A stretch of 64,000 nt of DNA from Agapetus fuscipes. Taxonomy: Eukaryota > Arthropoda > Insecta > Trichoptera > Glossosomatidae. The stretch covers positions 31,658,832 through 31,722,831 of the forward strand of contig OX637332.1 in the NCBI GenBank assembly GCA_951799405.1, read 5' to 3'. Position numbers and translations under genes: made by a program. The notes beneath the pieces are model-generated. The model was not told where the DNA came from and did not search any database. It saw only the letters and a program-made list of their open reading frames with translations. This document shows positions 43,578 through 54,603 of this stretch, in pieces. The number at the start of each line of letters is the position of its first letter. The stretch's first letter is position 1.

Positions 43578-44102
43578 AATTCCGTCTCAAATATTTTTCT
43601 TTCACACAAAACTTCTTAAAAAATAATTAGACATTATAAAATAAAAATTCCTTTCCGCGTACGCGCTCTCGACACTTCTCAGTTTGTAATAATCGTTAAT
43701 ATTCATTTTGAGAATTTTAACAAGGTATTATTTTCAAGAACAGATGCTCTTGTTTGAATTCTAAATATTATTTCGTACCCTGAAAAAAATATAATTGCTT
43801 CAATTAGTCGTGGGTAAATATCACTTATGATTTTCCGATTTTTTAATTTGCTTGAATATTATTTTTCCTTTCAAGAACTACATAAGAAACAATTAATATT
43901 CAGTCCATCTTTGATACAATGCATTCGTTTTGTTTTCTTCTTCGTTGGTACACAACCAACCACGAGTCTTGACCTCTTTCAACTTCTGCCTCATCTCTAG
44001 CTCTACGTGTTCTACGCTCTACTCTGCCACCGCTCTTCAGTTCGCAACTTACAGAATCTGAGCTGCAGCTTATAATAGTAATTGTATTAGGATTCTTTAT
44101 TT
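43578..44102. other. Unassigned stretch
   Basis: AT-rich, no recognised feature. Confidence 0.5.
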
Positions 44103-44473
44103 GGCGTTTGCTGGTATAGTTTAATTACACCTCAGGAGCCTTCTGTGAGCTTGGTCGTCTCTATCAAAAATGACATTTCTAAAGAAAGACGTATTTGCTG
44201 TAAGGCTGGATAGATCTTTGGTGACCTGTAACTGTAACTGTTAATGTGACTCTTTCACCATTACAATAGGGGTGACCAGAATCCCTGCAGAGCTGCCTCC
44301 ATCTTTGTTTTCACCTGCCACTGGTCTTTGGTACAGGTTTATGAATTTTTCAATCCGGCAAAGAGCATATTTGAGAATATAAATGGTTATTTTTTGTGCT
44401 CCGCCGGGGTTCAAACCCACGACCTTTTATTAATGAGTCCGAAGCGCCAACCGCTTGACTACAGACAGGTCAT
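44103..44473 (-). mobile_element. E SINE with F sequence inside
   Basis: The head (CTGTAGTCAAGCGGTTGG, GGGTTTGAACCCC) and body are those of E. Between GGTGAC and TGGTCTTTGG an extra segment of about 97 bp (F) is present that 8170-8463 lacks. Confidence 0.82.
44226..44322. repeat. F dispersed repeat
   Basis: CTGTAACTGTAACTGTTAAT, AGGGGTGACCAGAATC and CTGCAGAGCTGCCTCCAT also occur at 54978-55070, outside any E copy, so F is an independent sequence that entered this SINE. Confidence 0.75.
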
Positions 44474-44539
44474 TTCATATTCTATCCGGGAATCTATGTG
44501 TCTGATATTTTATGCACATATCCAGCTATGCTATCTTAT

Positions 44540-44930
44540 ATGTTGACACCCCATACCAGGGTATGCCCTTCAGCTCCAAGGCTCAAGTCTAGAAACTTTT
44601 GTGGTCAAAAATACCAGCTGACTGTCACGCAAGATCCAAGACATCTGAGACTGTGGAGAGATAGCAAAGGGTGGATGAAACCACGCGAAAATCTCCCATA
44701 TGGAGCCTGGAGAGATCTTATGAGTCTGGGACAACTGGACAAGATGAAAGACAAATTGCGCAAATGTAGACTTCTTGACAGTGGACGGAATACCTTGTGT
44801 GACTGCGGGATATCCAGGACTCGGAGAACTTGCCAGTCTGCTCTTTTGATGGGTTAAAAGTGCACCCTGGTGGATCTGGTTCAAGCGAACGACAACGCAT
44901 TGGCTTCCGCTGGTCAATCGAAATTTTTGG
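44540..44930 (+). pseudogene. W: LINE 3' coding fragment with C-terminal cysteine motif
   Basis: The frame near 44700-44857 encodes KMKDKLRKCRLLDSG and NTLCDCG. Past a stop, TLVDLVQANDNAL follows in the same region. Some insect LINE proteins end in a C.CG...T..H...C block and an ED(L)..AN..A tail; the cysteine spacing here is disturbed. Assigned from motif memory only. Confidence 0.5.
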
Positions 44931-45689
44931 AATAGTTGGTTCTGGAAACAAAGTAAGTAAGTTATAGCGTTCTTTCCGTATTTTTTGAAAATATCGTATT
45001 ATCTTGTAGATCAAAGTTATTTCTTGTGTACCTATTTCTTACTTTTCTCTTATAAAAAGAGCATATCCTGTTTAATTTCGTCATTTTTTAGAGAGTTTTT
45101 TTTATACTCTCTTTTCTTTTCACGCCAAACTACGTATATTAAAATAAAATAATCTTCACGTTGTAGAAAAATAAAAAATAAACTTTTTAGGAAAACAGTA
45201 GAAGCTAATAAACGGGCTAACATTAATTATGAAGGTACCCAAAAAATGGTGAAAATAAAAGAAAAGGGGATCGTTTTGATTAACAGCTTGAAATTATGAG
45301 GGCTTTTGTTATTTGGCTCTTGTCACAAACACTCGCGAAAAAGTCAAAAGACTTATCTGCACCTTAAAGTGAGCATAAAGTCGCGCAGAGGAAGAATAAA
45401 GATGCGGCAGATAATCCACTTAGCCGGGGCGGGAACAACAAAAAATACATAAAAATTACAGCAGAGTTTCAGGCGGCGCGGGAATTACAATATTCCCCTG
45501 TGTGGGGCTGCAAACTTTTACGCGGAATTACAATGAGAAATTGATTGAATTTAAACATGAAGTTTACACAAAATTTTGTTTGAAAAACAAAAAGTAGCGC
45601 AATAAATAATATTTTATATTGGGCGGAACGCCGGAATTTATGAAAATCATGGAAAAAGAGCTGTTATCGTATTATACTGTGACTGACTG
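44931..45689. other. Unassigned, with a GC-richer block at 45340-45520
   Basis: The block (CGGCGCGGGAATTACAATA and neighbours) looks single-copy and is not open in any frame. Could be conserved non-coding sequence; undecided. Confidence 0.4.
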
Positions 45690-45857
45690 TATCGTTCTCG
45701 TTTCTGCACTAAGGGAACTGGATTTGGAGACGCAATGTAAAAGAAGTCTCAAGACTCACCTCTTCGTCCAATCATATGGACAAGCGCCTTTGTAGTGACA
45801 CATTGTCATAAAAGGCGCTATATAAATTCTGCGTTAATTATTATTATTATTATTAAA
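45690..45857 (+). pseudogene. V LINE 3' end (L2/CR1-like) with (ATT)n tail
   Basis: The frame encodes CKRSLKTHLFVQSYGQAPL and a stop, then GGCGCTATATAAATTCTGCG and an (ATT)6-like tail. The peptide corresponds to the F+..LKTHLF ending at 6948-7250 and 23808-23918. Confidence 0.8.
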
Positions 45858-45974
45858 AGGGGTCAAGACTTCTGCAGATGAAATAAAATAATATTTGGAA
45901 ATCTTCCATTCAATTATATATAAATCCATCACTATTGAAACGCACGCAATCTAGAACATTCCACATTTTCTGGA

Positions 45975-46175
45975 TGATTCACTTTGCCAATGTCACCCCT
46001 GTTTCAGGGAAGGTCGGCAAGAGTTGCAGGGCTAACGTTCATTTGAGATTGAGTTTTTCCCCCCATGCGGCATGTGTGATAGCGAAATTATGCGTGCCTG
46101 CTTGTGGGAATGCATTTAATATGAATCTCAAATGATACATATCTTTGCAACTTAGATTTAGATAAGATTTAGATT
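45975..46175 (+). mobile_element. A repeat, 5'-truncated, subfamily b
   Basis: Starts at GATTCACTTTGCCAATGTC and ends in CAACTTAGATTTAGATAAG. The start is within a few bases of the truncation at 6702. Confidence 0.88.
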
Positions 46176-47394
46176 CCCTCTGGTTTCATTTTTGATTAAT
46201 TTGTATCTAATGTTTTCCTCTTGAATTTTCTATAATGCATGTTTGTAATACAAAAGTATCCAACCTTTATTTTTCTAAGGGTGACGAGAACTTCCGCAGA
46301 TGCATCTTTACTTTGTTCTGTCCTTGTACACATTTCTTATTTTCACAGCATTCATCACCCGGAAATACTTTTCTCATACTGAAGATTCCAATCATTTGCA
46401 ATATCGCTTACTGGATCAATCCATTATTTTCTCTATCTTACACTTTTACGCTTATCTTTGACATTTTCATTGTATGTACACTATTTCTGTCAGCCGTTCA
46501 TCGTCTCTACTTTCAGAATGCTTGAAACGTTTCATTTTACTATTTTTAATTTCAATGGATATTTTAAGGTTGTCTTGTTTCTAAAGCATCACTTTTAGAA
46601 AATCATGTAGGTAAAAAGCCTTCATGTAACACAACACGTCTAGGTCTGCTTGAAGTGTTAATTTCTTTATTTAATGCTTTGTATTTTTATAATAGTGTCT
46701 CTATCAAAGCTCAGACAATGTCTCTATTGTTTTAACAAAAGACTTTCATGCCAAATTATGTGACTAATTTATCTGATCCATTTCTTACACACAGCAATTA
46801 AACAACTCTATCAAACGTTACACAACATCGTTTAAGCTATCATTAGTGTATCTCAGGACTATCATTGCGAAAAAAAGACCCAGAAATCTTTTCCTTTTGT
46901 GCTTTTCTGACGAACACAAAAACCTCTGCGACGTTCATATTATGAATATAATAATTATAAGACAATGTATTGCCAACGCGTCGCTTGAAAAAAAGAGTAC
47001 GGAGCGCACATTATTAATATTTTCCTTGAAGATGGGCGTGTTCCTGTCCGCCCCAGCTATAGGGCGGCCCTTCTCAGCCATTTTTCTGGCAGATGAGTTA
47101 AAATAATGGATCACCGTGGCCTGTTGTGAATATAATAAATGCGAGAGGAGGGTGTCGTTAAGGATTGTGCATCTCTACGAAGAAAATCACTCACAAATAA
47201 TGATATGACGTGTGGGTGATAGTTTCCAGATCACTTTAAAATATTCTTAAAAGAAAAGCATGTTGCTTTAGATAGTTCTACCTATCTACTGAGTTGATCT
47301 TAATGAATTCTTTGTATGTTACAAGAATTTACGAGATACACTTTTATACTTACAAAACTGATGTTTGATGTGGTACGATCAATAAAGGTCATAA
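46176..47394. other. Unassigned stretch
   Basis: No recognised repeat. ORFs of 86-96 codons (46235-46525, 46846-47106) lack known domains. A GC-richer spot at 47030-47090. Confidence 0.45.
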
Positions 47395-47560
47395 AGCAAC
47401 ATTGGCTAGGCCAGATCTAGAAAATGGATAGTTGGATCCTGGAAAAGATGGTTGTGATGATGGACCTAAAGGGGCGCAGGACAGTGGAAGGACCCAGATT
47501 AAGGTGGCTGGATGGAGTAATGGCAGACTGCCGTGAATTAGAAGTATGGGAGTCTATGTT
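47395..47560 (+). pseudogene. X: RTE-like LINE C-terminal fragment
   Basis: With small frameshifts it encodes MDSWILEKMVVM, DLKGRRTVEGPRLRWLDGVM and ELEVWE, close to the GRRRVGRPRLRWLDGV tail I associate with RTE-like LINEs. Probably the same clade as the polymerase at 60200-64000. Confidence 0.75.
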
Positions 47561-47569
47561 ATGTCATTC

Positions 47570-47829
47570 TAAAATCTAAATCTAAATCTAAGCTGCAAAG
47601 ATATGTATCATTTGAGATTCATATCAAATGCATTCCCACAAACAGACATGCATAATTTCGCGCTTACACATGCCGCATGTGGACCTACAATATAAAAAAC
47701 CCAATCTCAAATGAACATAAGCCCTGCAACTCTTGCTGACCTTCCCTGAAGCAGGGGTGACATTGGCAAAGTGAACCACTTTTTACAGTATGGGTGGTCA
47801 GCCGCATACCAACCTATCAGTCAAGGAGT
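47570..47829 (-). mobile_element. A repeat, subfamily b
   Basis: Complete. The sequence beyond its head (TATTAATTGCTTGTACT on the minus strand) resembles that before 14848, which suggests both are truncated LINE ends of one subfamily. Confidence 0.88.
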
Positions 47830-47904
47830 ACAAGCAATTAATACAATCAAATATATAAAACAAATAAACTCTAAACAAATTGATAATGATAAAAATAAAA
47901 AAAA

Positions 47905-48140
47905 ATACAGGTAAGGGGGCTGGCCTAACGCCAACCACTTCTGTTGAAGTGGGAGTTTCCCAGCTTCCAAGAGGGCTGGTATTCATTTATTGTGAAGGCT
48001 GAGTAAACCTTGCCGGTATTTTATTTTGGGGTTTGAAATAAACACCGAAACGGGAAATCACTTCTGACACCGTCGGTGGGATTCGAACTGAGCTCACGGC
48101 ATGGAATGCAAGCACTCTACCAACTAAGCTATCGACCGAA
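47905..48140 (-). mobile_element. B SINE, tail missing
   Basis: Head and body are intact; it stops at TTACCTGTATTTTTTTTT, so the last 80 bp of the family are absent and an A-rich end takes their place. Confidence 0.88.
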
Positions 48141-48648
48141 CTGTCAAAAGCAAAGGGTTTCGTCATTCAGTTTGTATAACATTTCACATTTCTTCAATTT
48201 CAGTTTGAAGAAGATATGATAAGTACCTATATATATATATTTGTACTTGTAACTTGACACAAAAAACTTTTTCACATATTTACAAAAATAAGAAGCGCAA
48301 ACAAACAATGTTTTTACAACAAAATGAAATAATATCACAAAGAAAAGCGATACAGGGAAATGTTTTGCAGTCTCAACTGTCTAACTATTTAGACACACTT
48401 CACGCAGTTTGTTGGTCCTTTAGTTTGACAAAGATTGAAACAGAATGACATTTCTCTTGTGAAACTTCAGAATATCTGACTTCTGGATCTCCGATTTGTT
48501 CGATATGCGATTATTTTTGATACCTTCAGCTCAATGGCTAAGTGTCTGTTAACTGAACGAAAGGTTTGAGTTCAAAACCATCTAGGGTCTGAAATATTTT
48601 GGCATTGTGGTTTACTTCTTAATGCAGCATGAAGGTTGGCAAGACTTC
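48141..48648. other. Unassigned stretch
   Basis: AT-rich. A (TA)n-like run near 48228-48240. Confidence 0.5.
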
Positions 48649-48891
48649 TAATCTCAGTTGCAAAGATATGTTACATTGGAGATTCACATTATATGCATTC
48701 TCATAAGCAGACACGTACAAGTTCGCGCTTTCACATACCGCATGTGAACCTACAGCATAAAAACCAAATCTCAAATGGAGATACACCCTGCAACTCTTGC
48801 CGTCCTTCCCTGAAACAGGGGTGATATTGGCAAAGTGAACCATTTTTACAGCATGGGTGGTCAGCCGCATACCAACCTATAAGTCAAAGAA
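48649..48891 (-). mobile_element. A repeat joined to LINE Z 3' UTR
   Basis: Same subfamily as 31175-31457 (AGGTTCACATG and GCGCGAACTTGTACGTG on the minus strand). Confidence 0.85.
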
Positions 48892-49022
48892 CAGACACGA
48901 CAAATTATATTTTTTAAATCAATAAATAATTATATCTATGGCCATCAAAACTAAAACAGAAAACAAATTCCAATTAATTAAACCCTAGCCGCCAACATTA
49001 CAGATCAACCGCCATTTCCTTA
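48892..49022 (-). pseudogene. LINE Z 3' UTR and last codons
   Basis: Close to 31458-31585; the coding part is only GGAAATGGCGGTTGATCTGT, after which the copy is truncated. Confidence 0.78.
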
Positions 49023-49717
49023 ACTAAAAAAACTCTTAAAATTATTTCTTTGCGACTTTTACTTTATGCACAGCGACATTATTAATCATTCCGAACTGAA
49101 AAATCAAACCAAATACATAACATCTTGACTGTGTCAAAACAAAATCATTTGTTACAAATTTCATTGAATGTAAAGAAAAGCACCGAGAGCGAGCAGGACT
49201 CGTTATGTGGGGGTGGATTTAGTTTGCCTCTCTATGAATGCACAATTTGTGAGAAACACTCTGCAATTTATCAACATCCAGTTGCTCCGTCCCGCTCGCA
49301 CGCAGAGTGACGAGCGAGAGAGCTGCTGAAAAAATAAGCATGCCAATTTATCTGGGAAACCTTACATGAGCGAATGCGAAATTGGATCCAGCAATATCAC
49401 ATTATTTCTGTTTTCCCCACTTAGCTGGAGGAAACGCACGAACCTCCGAGGGAAAGTGATGATTTTGAAATGATGTAAAGGGGTTACTTCGTGGTCACAA
49501 AATATTGTTATGAACTTACTTGGGTCTCTTTTAATTAAATTTCGATTGAAATTTATTTAACAAGATTCATTTTTCACAATATAGGTTTCAACAATGTAAT
49601 GTTCACTCTTCACTCTCGGCCTAAATTCTTCGCGCGTTACAATGTTCAAAGTGACTTTATCTGTCCCAAAGAATCTTTGATCGTATTTATAGGTACGAAC
49701 GAGACGATTCTTGTATG
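49023..49717. other. Unassigned stretch
   Basis: No recognised feature. Confidence 0.5.
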
Positions 49718-49725
49718 TTCTAGAA

Positions 49726-50041
49726 CACGGGTGTCCAACTCAAAATCGTGGCGGGTCGGATTTAGTACTTTTGTAATCGTAGCGGGCTAGATTTTTGTTG
49801 TTGTTGTAAATTTTTGTAAACGCAATTTTTGAAATTAATTTTGTCCATAAAAATTCTATCGACGGGGGGGTAGGCACGCAATTTCAATCTCATCATATCA
49901 ATCCCAATCAGAAAAAATCGCTGCCTTAAAAAGATGAAGAACATATTGCGCAATAACTAGATGTCGTCGCGGGCCAGATGACAGGCTTACGCGGGCCACA
50001 TTGTGGCTTGCGGGCCGTATGTTGGGCCGTATGCGGGCCTG
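49726..50041. mobile_element. I: non-autonomous hAT element, 316 bp
   Basis: Flanked by TTCTAGAA at 49718-49725 and TTCTGGAA at 50042-50049 (7 of 8). The left end CACGGGTGTCCAACTC matches the right end of 39150-39443 in reverse. The right end has an extra GGGCCGTATG duplication before CGGGCCTG. Confidence 0.88.
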
Positions 50042-50179
50042 TTCTGGAACATGGTAGATACTTCCTAGTAGATGGATTATACTTGAGCCAGACACATACA
50101 CCAGCAAGCCACTTGCTCACGATCACCTTCCCACGAAGTTATACGTTCGAAACAATATTGAGCTTTGAAGATCTGAGAT

Positions 50180-50385
50180 TAAGTTACCCACATGGTGTAA
50201 CTTCTTACCGTGTTCTCCCCGAAAGAGTTGCATGTGGGGGGTGAACTCTATTAATTTTTATAGGTAAGGTGACCGGCCTTACGCTAACCACTTTAGTTGT
50301 AGTGGGGGCTTCCCAGCTCCAGAGGGGGCTGGCACTTATTTCTTGTGACGGCTAAGTAAACTTTGCTGGTATTTTATTTTGAGCT
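50180..50385 (-). mobile_element. B SINE, 3' two thirds
   Basis: TACCCACATGGTGTAACTTC to TGGTATTTTATTTTGAG; the head has been replaced by a J fragment. Confidence 0.8.
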
Positions 50386-50480
50386 AGAAATGTGAGAGTT
50401 CTTTTAAATATTTTTAAAATCAATTCCCAATTTTCAAAAGACACATTGGTCACATACAAACATTGTTCATCTTAAATCAA
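50384..50480. mobile_element. J MITE fragment
   Basis: TTTAAATATTTTTAAAATCA and AAAAGACACATTGGTC match the J interior. It abuts the truncated B copy. Confidence 0.6.
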
Positions 50481-52013
50481 CTCTGATGGACAAAAGACAA
50501 GCATTAAGAGAACGATTGAGTAAAGCTGCAGAAAATCTAATTAGCATTGGAGAAAAATTGCAGCGGTATTTTTTTCTCATATCATTTTTCAGATGACGGA
50601 GATCACGGACTCCTGAGTGGAGCCTTTAAAGTGACAGACGCTGGATTATCTTTTGATGTCCGAGAGGAAACCAGCAAGGAGGTCGCAGTCTCCAGTAACG
50701 AGTCCAAAGCAGAGCAAGCCTGCTACATTAATCATCCAGCTTTAGCTGAATGAAACCACGGAGTCTTCCTCAATGAGTTCCCTGATCCTGGCTTAGCAGG
50801 GTTCGACAGGCGATGATGTAGGGGAAGGCTTAGTGGAATATTAAGTCGCATGATCTGCATGCACACAAATGTAAATTCAAATTATTATGTAAAGAGGATC
50901 GCAGGTTTTGGAAGTAATTATTCAATAATTTTATTATTTCGATGTGTATTCTTACCTAATGGTGGCTATATGTTGTCTTTATAAGATGTGAATCTTTCTG
51001 AAACAGAAAAAATAAATCTTGAGAAAAGTTATACAAAGCATAAAAACATCAAAAACCATTTGAATATTATAAATTGAAGTCTCTTTCAGGAGTGAAAGTT
51101 TTTTTTTAAAATAACGATGAGCTTTCACAATTCATATTTGAGCATTTCATTGCATTGAATGAATCCATTATCATTTTAAATTATTTTTCACAAATCTCAC
51201 ACACTCACTAAAACACTCAAAGCCGCTCTGACAGCGTTATTTACACACAGCAAATCCATCTCTCAACACACACCTAACGTAAAATTTCCGCATAAAAAAC
51301 GACGCTCCACGGATCAGCCGTGGATAAAATGCTTTGTGCTGATAATGATTCTTAACCTACCCAAATCTTACAATCATTGCAGTATTAATTAATTTTAGAA
51401 AAACCATTTCATATTTTGAACAATGTGAGATTGTCCACTTATTCATTAATACTAATGAAATAAAATTCTGTAGGCTAAAAGAAAAACACCTTTGTTTTCG
51501 ATTACTTGAGTATTACTCAAGTTGCAAAAGCTGTTTTTCTTTTATCCTTAATGATGAACGATTACAAAGTTAATGCCTCTACAATCAATAAAATTCTGAT
51601 TTTCTCTGTAGTTATTAGCAACTATTCCAACACCAGATTTTTCATTATTGTGATTGTGACAAAAAAAATAGACCAAGTGCGATGTTAAATTTCCGTGTTC
51701 TTTTTTTGTCGTATGTATGTACACGATTTCTGTTTCACAGAATGTGGAAACAAAAACAGGAATAAAAACAATGCAGCGCAAAAAGAGTACAATGGCGAGT
51801 GTGCTCTTTGCAATAGATAGTTCGCGACTCTTACGGCAAGCTGCTGGGGGGGAGGGAAGTGGAAGAAAGAGAGAGGAAAGAGGAGAGAGTGTATTGTGAT
51901 TACGGGGCACGTAGTGGAGGGGGGCGGGGCAACGTTATTATTAGTGTCGAGAGCAAGGACGTAGCTGGTCAAGTGGAGTGGCATCGGCAAAATGTAACAT
52001 GTTTGTTACATGT
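50481..52013. other. Unassigned stretch with a possible exon-like ORF
   Basis: 50547-50753 is a 68-codon ORF of balanced composition (includes GLLSGAFKVTDAGLSFDVRE). A pyrimidine tract and CAG at 50572-50591 look like a splice acceptor. No donor partner, homologue or neighbouring exon was recognised, so it stays an unproven candidate. A purine-rich tract lies at 51845-51895, and nothing else was seen. Confidence 0.35.
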
Positions 52014-52219
52014 CGGTGTTATGGCCGCGGGAATCAAGTCAGGTTATTTGGAACCGGATAACGTTGGTTCGAATCTCGCGACGATAACTTCGACCCTGGT
52101 TTAACAGATGCCGTTGCATGCACACAATCTTCTGCTTTCGCATGAAGACAACTGGCCAGGCAAAATAGGTAGGTAGATTGCATTCCTTTCCACAAATCTA
52201 TTTAAAAAAAAAAAAAAAA
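52014..52219 (+). mobile_element. D SINE, full length with A-tail
   Basis: Very similar to 1615-1826 (GGTTATTTGGAACCGGATAA; GGTTCGAATCTCG; TTTCGCATGAAGACAACTGG) with an A run of 17 at its end. Confidence 0.88.
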
Positions 52220-52499
52220 ACACATACCAACCTGCTAGTGAGTTAAGGATTCTCAATTATATTTTTTTCGATCACTTTTTTCTGCCAAAGATTATGACAT
52301 CATATTGCTCGTTATACCTTATTTGTAGAGCTGAATCACTTGAACGTTCCAATACAAAAGCAGAGCTGCTATAAATCATGCATGTCCAAGTAGCTGTAAA
52401 ACTGGTGAATGTTTGTTAATAGTCTGGGTGCAGGTATATTGTGAATATATTTTGATCACACGAAGGTATTTCAAAAAAAAAAACATGATTAAAGGTTGG

Positions 52500-52575
52500 T
52501 ATAAATAGGTCCCGAAGTGCGACCTCTTCGGAGATAACGTAGGCAAGAAGTTACACTATAAGTGTACCTTAGTTG
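52500..52575 (+). mobile_element. B SINE, 3' fragment
   Basis: GAGATAACGTAGGCAAGAAG and TTACACTATAAGTGTACCTT, then TTAGTTGCA. Confidence 0.65.
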
Positions 52576-52717
52576 CACAACGCTGACTCCCGACCACTAT
52601 CTCTCTACACTCGTTCGCTCCTCTGTTTTAGGAAACAACAGCAAAAGCTTAAAGTTAACGTTCAGGCAGGCATCTATGTAACAATAATGAATACTTAAAT
52701 AAAGAAGTATGCAAGTA

Positions 52718-52885
52718 CAGGAAGAAGTGGCGGCTTATCTGTAATGCTGATTTGTAATGTTGGTTTATTAGTTTGCTACATTTTTTGCATAAGAAATTTT
52801 TGACTTTTTTTGTATAGATTTATTTTTAAGGTTTTGTTGTTTTTTTTGTAAACTTAAATGTCATTTATTACTCGTATTCCTTTAC
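52718..52885 (+). pseudogene. LINE Z last codons and 3' UTR
   Basis: GGAAGAAGTGGCGGCTTATC encodes RKKWRLICNADL and a stop, then the UTR shared with 37931-38046. It runs straight into the A copy that follows. Confidence 0.85.
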
Positions 52886-53121
52886 TTATAGGTTGGTATG
52901 ATGCTGACCACCCATACTGTAAAAAATGGTTCACTTTGCCAATGTCACCCCTGTTTCAGGGAATGTCGGCAGGAGTTGCAGGGCTTATGTTCATTTGAGT
53001 TTGGATTTTATTTGTAAGTACACAATCAGCATTTGTAAGCGCGAACTTCACGTGTTTGTTTGTGGGCATACATCTGAGAGCTTTAAATGAATATATCCTT
53101 GCAACTTAGATTATAGATTAT
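52886..53121 (+). mobile_element. A repeat, subfamily a, as LINE Z 3' end
   Basis: Complete, ending CTTGCAACTTAGATTATAG. A partial echo of its tail third (GTTTGTTTGTGGGCATACAT to GTCGCAAATTAGATAATAG) follows at about 53164-53235. Confidence 0.88.
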
Positions 53122-54028
53122 AGAATACTTCAGTTTACTCAGAATAGTAAGTGAGAATTTACAGTGTTTGTTTGTGGGCATACATTGAATTTGACTCTTA
53201 TAGGATTATGTATTGTCGCAAATTAGATAATAGAAAGATTACTATGTGTACCAACAAGACAGGCAACTTTTGGTAAATGCACTAAGCAAGCAAGAGTGAA
53301 CGCAATATATGTTTTTATTTCAAGACCAATGACAAAGGTCAAATAAAAAACAGCTGTGTTTCCTGAGTTGAAATTCTCAAGCGACGACAAAACTAGCAGA
53401 AATATTAGGCGAAATGTTTTTTTACCTTTATTTTCATGAAATGTGATGCAAGTTCAAAAACTAAACGCTGCTGAAATGACTTTCAAAGTCCTCTATCTTT
53501 TATTGCACTTTTGATCAGAAGTTTTTCACGCATTGCCACTGTTAGTTGCGCCGATGGTTGAATGTTCTTGTTGGGGATGAAAAAAAAAACAAAGCCACTC
53601 GGATGCTTGGCAGCATTGTAAGAGGCGTTAGTATAATACAATATAAATAGTAAGGACGCGGATTGAATGGGCGCATTCTGATGCGTGGAAGGTTCTCCGT
53701 GGTGACGCCCATCCAGGGGGGACTTCAGCCGCACGGGGGCGGAATAGCAGAGCGTTTGTGCGGCCCTGCACACTGATTATTGAAATATGCGATGGATATC
53801 CGATCACATGGGCGAAATATTAAAAATCCGAGCCGTAAAAAAATGTATGAAATTTCAATTCAGATGGAATACGTCAGAATAGGCGGTGGTTAGAATACAT
53901 AATATTAAATAGGCGGTTAAAAGGAGGTCGGGTTTATTGAAATTGTGTGAAGCTTATTCAAGAGGAAAAGCTTGTGAACAGTATTTTTATGAGTTTAGAT
54001 ACTATATCATTCTGTCATACATTGTCTG
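53122..54028. other. Unassigned stretch
   Basis: Apart from the A echo at its start, nothing is recognised. 53600-53770 is GC-richer and holds a 96-codon minus-strand ORF without known domain. Confidence 0.45.
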
Positions 54029-54146
54029 TCAACGACGATACCATGTTGAAAGCACCGGTTCTCATCAGATCACCGAAGTTAAGCAACATTAGGCGCGGAT
54101 GCTACTTGGATGGGTGCCCGCTAGGTACACCGCGTGTTGTTGGCAT
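54029..54146 (+). ncRNA. 5S rRNA-like sequence (pseudogene or SINE head)
   Basis: About 118 bp match the animal 5S rRNA pattern end to end: AACGACGATACCATGTTGAA, AGCACCGGTTCTC, GATCACCGAAGTTAAGCAAC, TACTTGGATGGGTG, ACACCGCGTGTTGTTGGC. The GAAGTTAAGCAAC part (54075-54087) lies in the internal A-box of 5S genes, and the GGATGGGTG part in the C-box region. Changes such as TTAGGCGCGGATGCT and GCCCGCTAGGTAC at normally conserved sites argue against a working ribosomal gene. A T-run follows (GCATTTTT), and then an E SINE begins within four bases. It may be a 5S retrocopy next to an E SINE or the head of a composite 5S-tRNA SINE. Confidence 0.85.
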
Positions 54147-54149
54147 TTT

Positions 54150-54440
54150 TGGACCGGTCCGTAGTCTAGTGGCAACACTTCGGACTCGTAAATGGAAGGT
54201 TGTGGATTCGAATCCCGCCGGAGCACAAAAATGTACCATTTATATTTCCAAATGTGCTCTTCGCTGGGTTGAAAAATTCATAAACCTTTACCAAAGACCG
54301 GTCACTGAAAGGTCCATCCAACCTTACAACAACTAGGTCTTGATTGAGAATTGGCGCTTTCTACAGCGATGACCAAGCTCGCAGAGGGCTCTTGAGGTGT
54401 GATACACACAAAAACAGCGCTTACCAAATAAATCATCCTA
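54150..54440 (+). mobile_element. E SINE, full length
   Basis: This is the best reference copy: CCGGTCCGTAGTCTAGTGG holds the A-box, GTGGATTCGAATCCCGCC the B-box; the body follows with GGGTTGAAAAATTC, ACCAAAGACCGGTCACTG, TTGAGGTGTGATACACAC, ending AATAAATCATCCTAATATTA. Function as a Pol III-transcribed SINE is inferred from the head. Confidence 0.9.
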
Positions 54441-54476
54441 ATATTATTTAATTTATAATTTTTTGAATGAATTCAG

Positions 54477-54603
54477 ACAAAACACTGTTTATTTTCACAA
54501 TAAAATTTATTTACAAAATATTAAAATCTTTAAAACAAATTACAAACGTTTTCGACCTAATAGGTCATCACCTGATGATGACCTACTAGGTCGAAAACGT
54601 TTG
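54477..54603. mobile_element. K-like sequence with a 28-bp hairpin
   Basis: 54543-54570 and 54576-54603 pair at 27 of 28 positions around a 5-base loop (arm: CAAACGTTTTCGACC, then TAATAGGTCATCA). The sequence before it, ACAAAACACTGTTTATTTTC, resembles the K arms. One K end may have been lost. Confidence 0.75.

Noticed and set aside
50480..50592. Two-exon gene with a 27-base intron (GTATTT...TTTCAG)
   Set aside because: 27 bases is too short for normal splicing in insects, and joining the parts would give an early stop.
54029..54146. Working 5S rRNA gene
   Set aside because: Changes at normally conserved positions, no tandem copies, and direct fusion to a SINE.
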